The notes below the pieces were generated by a model that did no database searches, was not told the DNA's origin, and worked only from the letters and a program-made list of their open reading frames with translations. The translations under genes were made by a program, and so were the position numbers. DNA of 64,000 bases from Glandiceps talaboti. Lineage: Eukaryota > Hemichordata > Enteropneusta > Spengelidae. Each line of letters starts with the position of its first letter. Position 1 is the stretch's first letter. The stretch is taken from contig NC_135561.1 of assembly GCF_964340395.1 (NCBI RefSeq), positions 13,311,961 through 13,375,960 on the forward strand. The letters run 5' to 3'. Below, piece after piece: positions 55,101-64,000 of the stretch.

Positions 55101-58045
55101 TTGTGTAGTTCACCCTCGTAATAGCATTAGGATTTGTTCCAATATCTCCATATGGACATGTATCTATATTAACTTCCACCTACATGATGTATGTATACCA
55201 TAGTCCGTATTTACGCTTTGCTATACTGCTCTTTGTGACTCATACACGCTAAACAGAAGTCACTTCAAGATGCTTCAGAAATTATATTTGATTATTGGTG
55301 TAGCATATGTGAATCGCATTGACCTGTATTTTTGGGGTAGGTTGATTATAATATCGAATATAGTGATAACGGTATTTGTAGCAAACCTTTAAGGCCAAAG
55401 GGTCAGAGGTCAAGTTAGATGTTCGTTGTTCGTTTGATTTGACACTGGTCACGTAACGCAATGGTTTCATTGTCAGAAACCTAACATTTCGCCCCTGGTT
55501 TACAGATTTGTAGAATAATATCAAGATTCACCCGTACGTTTAACACCACAGAGAAAATATAGTTTAATTTTGAAGAGATATTTCAACGCAGAATTGGATT
55601 GGGATTAAAATTTAAGTCTGCAAAGCAATCGTCTGACGGTGAAAAGGTGTGTGTAGAATAAAAGAATGAAACAGGTACAACATGTTGGTCCAGAATAAAT
55701 GAATGATCCCAGAACCAGAACAAAATATGTAGAAATGTCCGGAAGAAGTCGGTCTAGGACAAAATAATAAACCCATTCATTATCCTTTTGACTCTGCTAA
55801 CAAGATAACAGTAATGCGAAAGCTGTGGTGGATATATAGGCTTTTGGTAATATAGCAGGTTTCAGAAATGGTATTTAACTTGTTAGGTAAACTATTCAAT
55901 TGTAACCTTAAATATTGTTGTTAAACTGTGTATACTGCTTATCAAATAGCATGGCATATCAACCGTACAAATAGCCATGGGAGTAACAAAACATTGTCAT
56001 TATCAAATCATCAACTCCTGTCGTACGTCTCAGTGTGTTATCAGACACTAAATCATCAGTTATCGCTAGTATGTACCTTTGCCCATATATAGATTGTTAT
56101 CTTTTATAACTATGGAATTTCAACATCTATGTTCAGTTAAATACGTGAAGGAATTTTCGAAGATGTTGTGTTGGGATATCTCATTCGATTTTAAAAAATC
56201 ATGGTTCTTGTTTCAACTGACGTCCACTGATGACAGGAAAGAGGGCATGCATATATGGCCAAATAATATCACTCATCATACAACATGTCGATTTTCAGCA
56301 TGTTTGAAAGCTTTGAAAGTAAGTTAACGATGTTCGTGTCATTATTCCATTGTTTTTTTCCACTATGAAAACTGAAATGAATAAATTACATAAATTTCAA
56401 TTAAATATCAATTAGGGCGTTGAAATTATACTATACGTTGATGTGATGATTATTTGGTATTTCTTACGTCCACGATTACTAAAGATGAGTTCAGTTAATC
56501 ACTTTGGCTATCATGTGCACATCAATTCAGCTGGACTACTCATATTACGTCATCATTCAAATAATGAGACACAGAGTTATCTGTTTTAACATGCACCAAG
56601 TAAAAATACCATATTTTAATGACAGTACAGCGAACCTTTGCACTGTAAACAGAGAAATAAAAGAAATTACCGGCCCTTTATTAAAAACAACCCCAACATA
56701 CAGGATAAATGCACAAGGCAGGATAAAAAACTTATGGTTTTGAACAAGTCTGACAGGGTGGGTATAAAGTATACATTACATGATTAATTTGCAACGTGTT
56801 GGCTATATCTATTATACCATACATTGTAGATTATACGTCTAATTAGGTGTTTTTGTTGCTAGTACATATTCTTAAAACTAAATACCAATATTAATAATTA
56901 ATGACATTTACAAATTAGAAAACATGTTATCAATCAATAGTGTCATGAAAATGTTTTTAAATAATTAATTAGTATTGTTCATGAAAATTTCATGTTCATG
57001 AAATGTTTTTACAGCCAAGCCAACATTTTACTCCCTAAATTTGCACACTGTTCAATTGAGGTTAAGGCTACAATGTTTAGAACGTTTGCTCTAATATATG
57101 TACTGCTCACAGCTGTGGTCATTGTACAATAAGAAGTGTTCTAACAACCTTAGAGTTAGTTAAAACAATGCTTTCCGCATTTTGATGGGTTACTCGCGTG
57201 ATTGCAGCGCCAGTCTAATGTTTGTACAGCACGCAATCCCCACACGCTCAGACGTAAACTGATGTACGACTCTTTTGAATGTATTGGAAACAGTCAGAAT
57301 AGTTTAATTGCAGCGGTGCTCAATTCCGATACAATCCTCTATTCGGGGATTCATAAACTGTATAGAGATTTGTTGTATTTTTAAATGCTTTTATTTATTC
57401 ATGTGTGTTTTTGTCAGTTTGTCTTTTTAAAGTACAATATTTGTACGAAAGAGCGAATAATTAATAATTCACTTCAATAACATTCTGAACAGTGTCTTTA
57501 AATTTGGCCACGTGATTTATTTGCCCATTAGTTTATTGCAATCTAAAACATGAAGTAGTCATTGTGATCAAGATATTGGCATATGAATGGCATAATTTTC
57601 GAAATTCCAAATGCATTTAATTTGAGCGAGCTTGATGAATCTTATAATGAGTTGGTGAAATATATCCCAAGTTTTAGTATTCCTCTATGCAATTGATGCA
57701 GATGATAAAAGTAAACAAAAAATGAGAAGCAAAAAATATAATTTTTTTTGGGAAAAAAGGTATCGTTTTAATGAGTACATTATCTAGATTTAATCGGTCA
57801 GTTGGAAACATACATAGTTCAAGTTGTGAGGACTCGTCAACAGATTAAAGTGACGTATTTATGTTGCCCTGCATATACAGTTAACATAGAATCGCTATCA
57901 GTGTCATTATTTTACTTATGAGTTCTCCAATCGTACCAAAATAATTGCAACGTCCAACCATATTATAAAATTATGTGATCTTGTATTGCTCTCTGTTGAC
58001 TTCATAACGATTGGTCGGTTGGTTGCCTCGTTGGTTGGTTGGTTA
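52136..58045. other. Intergenic stretch of about 5.9 kb without a supported gene
   Basis: I see no recognisable domain on either strand. Weak candidates are a plus-strand frame at 56112-56320 ending at a GTAAGT donor, another at about 57208-57384 after a GCAG acceptor-like site and ending in TAA, and a possible polyadenylation signal AATAAA at 53380. A poly-G run lies at about 53877-53889. None is enough to call a gene. Confidence 0.45.
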
Positions 58046-58048
58046 TTT

Positions 58049-58100
58049 GTTGTTTGTTTGTTTGTTTGTTTGTTTGTTTGTTTGTTTGTTTGTTTGTTTG

Positions 58101-58131
<31 letters not shown>
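58049..58131. repeat. GTTT and GATT tetranucleotide microsatellite
   Basis: About 13 GTTT units followed by about 7 GATT units. Confidence 0.93.
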
Positions 58132-58139
<8 letters not shown>

Positions 58140-58408
58140 AATTAATTCTTGGACGACTTACGGACTGGCGGACGGAGGGACGGACAGACGGAAAAATGGA
58201 TGAACCCATTACTATTTCAAACCCAATGTAGGACTTTGTTGCTTAACTCGTCGTCATCATGCAATTTACTAATTTTATAGATGCATTAAAAAGCTGATGT
58301 ATATCTGGGGGACACTCAGTACCCGTAGAATTCCTACTTATTAAACCTCTGAGAGAATTTCCAAATCATTCCTCTACTTTGGTGGAAAAGTGGTATAACT
58401 GTTAGTAG

Positions 58409-59070
58409 TGTTACCGACAGAGGTACCAGAATCTCAGGACACGCATTCTGTGGAAAAACTCACAAGGACTCGAAATATTACTTTTGGGTCGAATGACATA
58501 TACGATTTTGCAGCAGGAGGAGCAATTCAATCAAACTCCTCAATTTAGTTATAGCCAGGAAACAAAGTTCTTTGGGATGTCTTTTTCTCTGTAAAGTTCT
58601 GCTCACGGAGCGCATTCAAATCCGTGTTCCTCAGTCAAGGCCTCCCAGCAAATCTAACAAATATTTTTGAGACAAATTCCATTGTGCTTCAACTGTATAC
58701 GCCACCAACATTTTATTTAAACTAAGTTCATTCCGTAATACAACTATGTAATACAAACAAGTTGCTTGCAGCAACATTCACTCTCATCCTTATTTAGAAA
58801 GTATTCATTAATACAATTAATTCAGTCAGTTCAGAAATAGACAGTTGAAAGAACTCTCTAGAATATTCTTACTTAAAACAGCTGTTGAAGTCATTTGGGG
58901 CACAATTTATCACTTGGTGTGACACCTACGGCCTCTACTTATTAAGATAGAATAACATTGCTTGACCTATGGCTCTGTCTCATTAATCAGTGTGACACTA
59001 CATGCGTCTTCTTGTCATTGCAAGATAATATTTACTTGACACAATTGTTTACAATGTGTGACTTGTAACA
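58409..59070 (-). repeat. 3' LTR of the Ty3-like element
   Basis: A 662-bp segment with perfect terminal inverted hexamers (TGTTAC...GTAACA). It is bounded on the inner side by a polypurine tract (59071-59084) and contains a minus-strand AATAAA at 58712-58717. The partner LTR is missing, so boundaries are inferred from termini and tract; no target duplication could be confirmed. Confidence 0.75.
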
Positions 59071-59084
59071 CCATCCCCCCCGCC
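59071..59084 (-). other. Polypurine tract of the Ty3-like element
   Basis: On the minus strand GGCGGGGGGGATGG lies immediately before the LTR TGTTAC. This is the usual primer site for plus-strand DNA synthesis in LTR elements. Confidence 0.7.
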
Positions 59085-59671
59085 GAAAATATGTTTTGTC
59101 CCCAAAACACATAATTGAATGAAAATGTTAAATGAAACCAAATATATTGTTAAAATGTTTAAAGGAAAGTTCACAGAATATAGTGAAAAATCTGTGATTG
59201 AGAATTTAAGCATGACACATTTTTTTTTGAAATTCACTGAAAGTTACTTATGTTAACAAAATCACACATGTCGACATTGAAAGTCAAAATGTACTTATTC
59301 TAAAGTCGTAAAATATTCTTATAGAAAATGCCTTAAAATGACAAAAGTTTCTTATCAAAATGCAAAATACTTGTTAAAAGTCACTTATTTATCTTAATTA
59401 TATGCAAAATTACTTATTCTAATGTGCAAGGTAAAAATGTTTCTTTTGAATCTTAAAAGTTCAAAGTCATTTCAAAGTGTTGAGGTCACAATTATCTCAC
59501 CATTCAGTGTTGAGAATCATCTCAATGTCCAATGATTAAAAGTCCTTATAAGGATTATTATAAAAGACAGAAATTTAGTAAGACGTCAAAATAAAATAGG
59601 TACCATTAATTATTCAAATGTAAAAAACCAATTGACAATTGTCAACCATCAGAATTCCAGTGGCGCTTCCT

Positions 59672-60303
59672 CTATATTGTAAACCACGTTAAATGCAAGG
59701 GGTCACGTTGTGAAGTTGCATTATTAGGTTCAACTGGATTATGTAAGGTCAAGAATAACAATATCTCATGTGCTTCATGGAACTTCTCAACACGATTTTC
59801 GTAAGTACCCGAATGTCGATAATCATAGCATGTAGATAATGCACAACAAAGCACATTGATTCTCAGCGAATGCCAAAGAATATTTGATTCCAAGAGGTAG
59901 CGAAAATAACCTTGAAGCTATTTAGCTTAGAGTGCTGTATGGCCGTAGCTGTAATATATGTTTGCCAATGGTAGGCATACTCCACGAAATTTTCGTGATC
60001 ATTTACAATTGCTTGATAAGTAACTTTATTCATATTGTAAAGATACTTAACATTCCGTGGACTAATTTCAATAATATTTTCATGAATAGGAGCATAGTCC
60101 TCACATGCTGGAGTTTCAGCGATGCGTTGTAATCGCAGAGCTTCGAGAACGAATGGGTTGTCATGTCGACGTAGAGCCTCATAAAATGAATCCTCACATA
60201 AAAGGCAGTTATTATCCAGAGCCTCCATTGCCCATATTCCGTTTTCCTCGTTGAGCAAAATAGTCATGTTGAAATTATAGTAGATACGAACAGGAAATCT
60301 CAA
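59672..60303 (-). CDS. Unassigned open frames between RNase H region and LTR
   Basis: A 146-codon frame (60303-59863) and an overlapping 73-codon frame (59893-59672) occupy the place where integrase and the 3' end of pol would lie. The first is mixed-polarity, with two cysteines close together (LLCEDS region) and no HHCC zinc finger or DDE motif that I can see. I do not recognise it. It could be a diverged element ORF or unrelated sequence that stayed open by chance. Confidence 0.35.
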
Positions 60304-60642
60304 GTCATAACCAAAACAGCGATATCAAATAAAACTCAGTTGCAAGTTACTATTCAGTAGTCAAGAATTTTAGCCCAATATGGTAATGAAATGTGACATT
60401 TTTTGTGACAGGAGAGACAAATGAGAAAATGTAACTTTAGCAACTATCCCTTGTGATTAAAAACTTAATTGTTTTCGAGTGGTCATTCAAGAGGTACCTT
60501 GTGGGCCTCTATCACACATCGTCTGGTCAGACTTTTCAATCACTCACACATGTACAATCATAGCTGTCTATGTTTTCAAATCCCTTATTAGTTTCAACTC
60601 ACAAAATCAATCATACAGGCACTCCCGAATGACAAAAACAAA

Positions 60643-61525
60643 CTAAAAAATTGGCTTTAAACAACTTGAGTCTGAAGGTAATTCGCCATTGTTGGTTAAA
60701 TAATTAATCGTTGGCAATAAGTGCTTGTCCTGACATTGTAAAGCATAGAGTTTGTTAGTGCTATGGGTATTTGTGTCATCTGTCTCATTATGAACGGTTA
60801 CTGTGTCAAGAGAGTCGATAGACAGAGTGTAAATATTACACAGCTGTTCAGTCATGATATCAGTTTCAGATGAGTCGTATAGATTTATAATATCCGTTAA
60901 GGATATCCTCATGTGTGTTGAGAAGTAAATCGGATATCTTCGGAATGTTTGGAATCTCATTCATAGTTAGTTGTGACTGATCGTGTGTAGAACTCATCTC
61001 CTTTGAACTAGAATTTTCTGTTGATGTTATGTGAGAATTTTGATATTTTTCAGGTGGATATTCATGTCGTGATAAACTCATTGCGCCTGGCATGTGGTCG
61101 ATGTCGTAATTGTAAGCCTGTACTTTTGATATCCACCTGGCTAGCCTACCGCTTGGAGCTTTCATTTTGAATAGGTAGATTAAGTTTGCATGATCTGTAA
61201 TTATTGTGAATTCATTTCCTTGTGAGTAAACATCACATTGTGTTAATGCATGTATTACAGCAAGACCTTCGCGTTCTGTGGTAGTATAATTTCGTTGTGC
61301 TGGATTAAGAGTACGACCACCAAAAGAGATAACTCTTTCTATGGTATCTTGAATCTGGGCTAAAATGAACCCTACACTGTAAGCTGCCATGTCCATATCT
61401 AATAGAAATTTCTCATCAAATCGCGGGAACACCAATATCGGTTTTGATGTCAGTGCTAATTTTAATGTATCAAATGCTTGCTGACAGTCATTAATCCATA
61501 TGAATTTTGTGTTCTTTACAAGCAA
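60643..61525 (-). pseudogene. Ty3-like RNase H domain and following pol linker
   Basis: The first frame (61525-60866) carries the RNase H signatures: LLDMDMAAYSVGFILAQ, the NYTTTEREGLAVIHAL segment and FTIITDHANLIYLF. A frameshift near 60905 passes into a second frame (60960-60643) with LPTINYLTNNGELP, typical of the linker before integrase. The usual ADALSR-type motif after RNase H is altered. Confidence 0.85.
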
Positions 61526-62345
61526 CTTGTGTAGAGGATTTGCTATCTTTGAATAATTATGAATAAATCGTCTATATCCTGCACAACCTAAGATAATTGA
61601 AGATGTGACACATTTGTTGGTACTGGAAATTTTGTAATTGCCTTGACTTTTTTGGAGTCAGTCGATATGCCCTCTCCGTTCAAGATATGACCTAGAAACT
61701 TTACTTCCCTTTTTCCAAATGTACATTTTTGGAGCTAATTTCAAATTTGCATTAATTACCCTACCACGGACAATGTCAAGATGTTGTAAGTGTGCTTGGA
61801 ATGGTTTGGAATATAGATGATATCATCTATGTATGCCGTACATTTACGGTTTTCGAGATTTGCCATCAAATATGAGATCGTGCGCTGGAAACTGCTACTT
61901 GAGTTACACAATCCTTGTGGAAGCATTTTGAACTCAAACTTTCCATCATGGCTGACAAATGCCGTTTTATGTTAATCTTTTTCGTCTAGGGCAATTTGCC
62001 AAAAGCCGCTAGTCATAGACAATATTAGGTGGACTGACTCCCGACCATTTCCAAAGTGTCCTGTATATGGGGAATAGGGTAATTGTAGGCTATAGTTACC
62101 TATTTAATTATCCATAGTCACGAGACGCCAAGAGCCTGTAGATTTGTTTACTTAGAGTACGGGCGCACTAAACGGGGACTTGCTATGTTTTAATTATGTT
62201 CTGTCTTAAAAGGTCATTTATTTGTCTTTTAATTTCCTCGCGTTTGTCAGGGGAAACTCTATAAGGCACCTTTGGTTTCACTTGAGCATTAGGCTCTAAA
62301 TCACAGTAGCCTAAAGTATTCGATTTGTCAATAAATGCCTGTCTA
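61526..62345 (-). pseudogene. Broken Ty3-like reverse transcriptase
   Basis: Minus-strand fragments in changing frames show the RT order: PYRVSP near the start, GFWQIALDEKD, FKMLPQGLCN, and the catalytic YIDDI (61819-61833). Several stops and frameshifts lie between them, so no functional enzyme is encoded. Contiguous with the RNase H region. Confidence 0.85.
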
Positions 62346-62414
62346 TTCTTCCATAGCACTTCTTGTAAGTCATTAACTTGGCTATCTGATAGGTCAGAGT
62401 ATTGCCCAGTGCAG

Positions 62415-62860
62415 TCAAATAATGAATTGAATTCCTCTCATTCTGAAGAGGGAATCATTAGTCTTAGAGGGATGTGTCTTATTATTCAAATATCTGTCTC
62501 TCATGTCAAAGTTATGTAAAGTAGTACCGTATGGGAGCGGCTGAAAAGTTCCCAATCGAATATGCTTTCCTAATGTAACCTCATTATCAGATGTGTTGAT
62601 CAATCTGATTGGAACTGAACTATTATAAGTAGTTGCTAAAACTCTTGCAGTCTGAATGCCTAAATAATGAAGTGATGTCATGTTGGTGGTGGTTCCTATT
62701 AGTCCATTTGGTAATGAAAATAGCTTAGCCTAAATTACACATTCACTCTTAGGGGGTATTACATATCTGTTAGCTGGCCTCAACATTGCATTAGCATGCT
62801 GGATAAGTAATTTCTGATATGTACAGACATTATAGTTACTTTTAATCTCTTTTGAGAAAG
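62415..62860 (-). pseudogene. Region between protease and RT of the Ty3-like element
   Basis: A frame on the minus strand contains VPIRLINTSDNEVTLGKHI and LGTFQPL, a pattern typical of the stretch between aspartic protease and RT in gypsy-type pol (R-hydrophobic-N-T/S...V-L-G). A stop near 62730 interrupts the upstream continuation. No protease DTG/DSG motif was found. Confidence 0.65.
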
Positions 62861-62870
62861 TTTGTTTCAC

Positions 62871-63359
<489 letters not shown>

Positions 63360-63385
63360 TTGGTAGTACTGGAACTCTTTCTTGG

Positions 63386-63426
63386 GTGTAACTAGGAGTT
63401 TCACGCATATTGCGATCATCAGACAC
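63386..63426 (-). ncRNA. Hammerhead ribozyme-like motif
   Basis: On the minus strand the core CTGATGA (63422-63416) is followed by helix II (CGCA/TGCG around an ATA loop; a U-U mismatch at its base), then GAAAC (63402-63398). Helix III is a short ACT/AGT hairpin. Then U16.1 (63391) and residue 17 = U (63390). Helix I is closed by GTGT (63426-63423) with ACAC (63389-63386). All invariant core bases are present. The short helix III matches the hammerheads described in Penelope-like elements. Expected cleavage is after 63390. Residue 17 as U rather than C may lower activity. Confidence 0.65.
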
Positions 63427-63630
63427 TCTGAGGCCTACTCTCTGGGTGTGCTGTATATATAGAGTGTAGACAATAGAAATACCATCACTATTGTCTGTGT
63501 CGGTGGGTAGGTGTTGTATGTGTGGAGGTGTTGGTTGTTATTGTGTGGGTTATTGGGTGCGGACAAGTAAGTGTTGGCGGGTTGTTCCATGTTGGGCTTT
63601 GATGTTCCGTTAGTTAACGGGTTTAATAGT

Positions 63631-63999
63631 TTAGGTGATAGATGCTCTATTGAAGTTGGACAAATAAAACTTATTCTCGTGTCGGCATTTGGATATCAAC
63701 TCAGTTCTTTTGTTTAGTGTGGAGCTTTTGTCTGATTTAATAATAGTTAGTTTTTCGGTTAAACACAGGTTGCATCGTTTTGTTTTATTGGTGTATGCTT
63801 GGGCTTTCTTGTTGATGGACCAGGATACGGAAAAAGGCTCATTGTTTCTTTTCAGTTTCCAAATGTGTTTTGATAGTTCTGTGCTGTTTTCGTGTTTTTC
63901 ATGTTTGAATGACTGTTTGTGGTTGGCGTATCTCTGTTTGAAGTTGTTCTCTGTTAGACCGATATATACTTTTGTTTGTTTTCCGTGGACGGTGGCTTG
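63631..63999 (-). CDS. GIY-YIG endonuclease domain of a Penelope-like element, C-terminal 122 codons
   Basis: The frame is open from the window edge to a TAA at 63633-63631 with no breaks. VYIGLTENNFKQRYANHKQS is the GIY-YIG core region (here only the second half, YIG, is visible), followed by ELSKHIWKLK, the paired cysteines in RCNLCLTEK and a CRHENKF ending. These tail motifs are typical of GIY-YIG proteins of Penelope-like retroelements, where the nuclease nicks target DNA for insertion. The intact frame suggests a fairly young copy. The upstream RT is outside the window. Confidence 0.8.
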   Translation of the reverse strand, partial: QATVHGKQTKVYIGLTENNFKQRYANHKQSFKHEKHENSTELSKHIWKLKRNNEPFSVSWSINKKAQAYTNKTKRCNLCLTEKLTIIKSDKSSTLNKRTELISKCRHENKFYLSNFNRASIT

Positions 64000-64000
64000 G

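Larger units (their letters stand above)
58409..62870 (-). mobile_element. Decayed Ty3/gypsy-type LTR retrotransposon
   Basis: Read on the minus strand from right to left: a protease/linker-like remnant, a broken reverse transcriptase, RNase H, an unassigned open frame, a polypurine tract and one LTR. Gag, primer-binding site and the second LTR are not visible, nor is an integrase core. Stops and frameshifts in pol show the copy is dead. The right limit is set by the last coding remnant and is approximate. RNase H and RT motif spacing are of Ty3/gypsy type. Confidence 0.85.

Overview
This window is nuclear DNA from an animal: AT-rich, intron-rich, with GT-AG introns, microsatellites, minisatellites and several families of foldback repeats. 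The very frequent ACATGTACATGTA-type palindromes, the single ASAP1/2-type gene, and the Ty3-like and Penelope-like retroelements suggest a marine invertebrate bilaterian (hemichordate, mollusc, brachiopod or similar). The sequence alone does not settle the phylum.

Two protein-coding genes are supported and lie head to head. On the minus strand, positions 1024-3315 hold the first three coding exons of an NSMCE2 (NSE2/MMS21 SUMO ligase) orthologue; its SP-RING exons must lie beyond the left edge. On the plus strand, 22 coding exons from 4297 to 48515 join in frame into a 999-residue ASAP1/ASAP2-type Arf GAP (BAR, PH, ArfGAP zinc finger, ankyrin repeats, proline-rich tail, SH3). About 980 bp containing CRE-like and NRF1-like motifs separate the two start codons and probably act as a bidirectional promoter. 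Human NSMCE2 and ASAP1 both map to 8q24, so the pairing may be old.

The first ASAP coding intron is 26.7 kb (4423-31076) and holds no gene I can support. It holds minisatellites (11.0-12.0 kb, 16.0-16.9 kb), a long TA microsatellite, foldback repeats and a probable SINE/LINE tail. The later introns are short and contain foldback elements, long hairpins and G-rich repeats. Four exon boundaries (one in NSMCE2, three in ASAP) have been tandemly duplicated into the adjacent intron, splice site included.

From 48.5 to 58.4 kb there is the ASAP 3' UTR with a 57-bp minisatellite, two foldback elements, an isolated CRE plus NRF1 motif cluster near 51.36 kb, and no convincing gene. From 58.4 to about 62.9 kb lies a decayed minus-strand Ty3/gypsy-type LTR retrotransposon: one LTR, polypurine tract, RNase H, broken reverse transcriptase, no recognisable integrase. 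The last 0.7 kb is the 3' end of a minus-strand Penelope-like element, with an open GIY-YIG endonuclease domain followed by what looks like a hammerhead ribozyme, ending at a CA/TA microsatellite.
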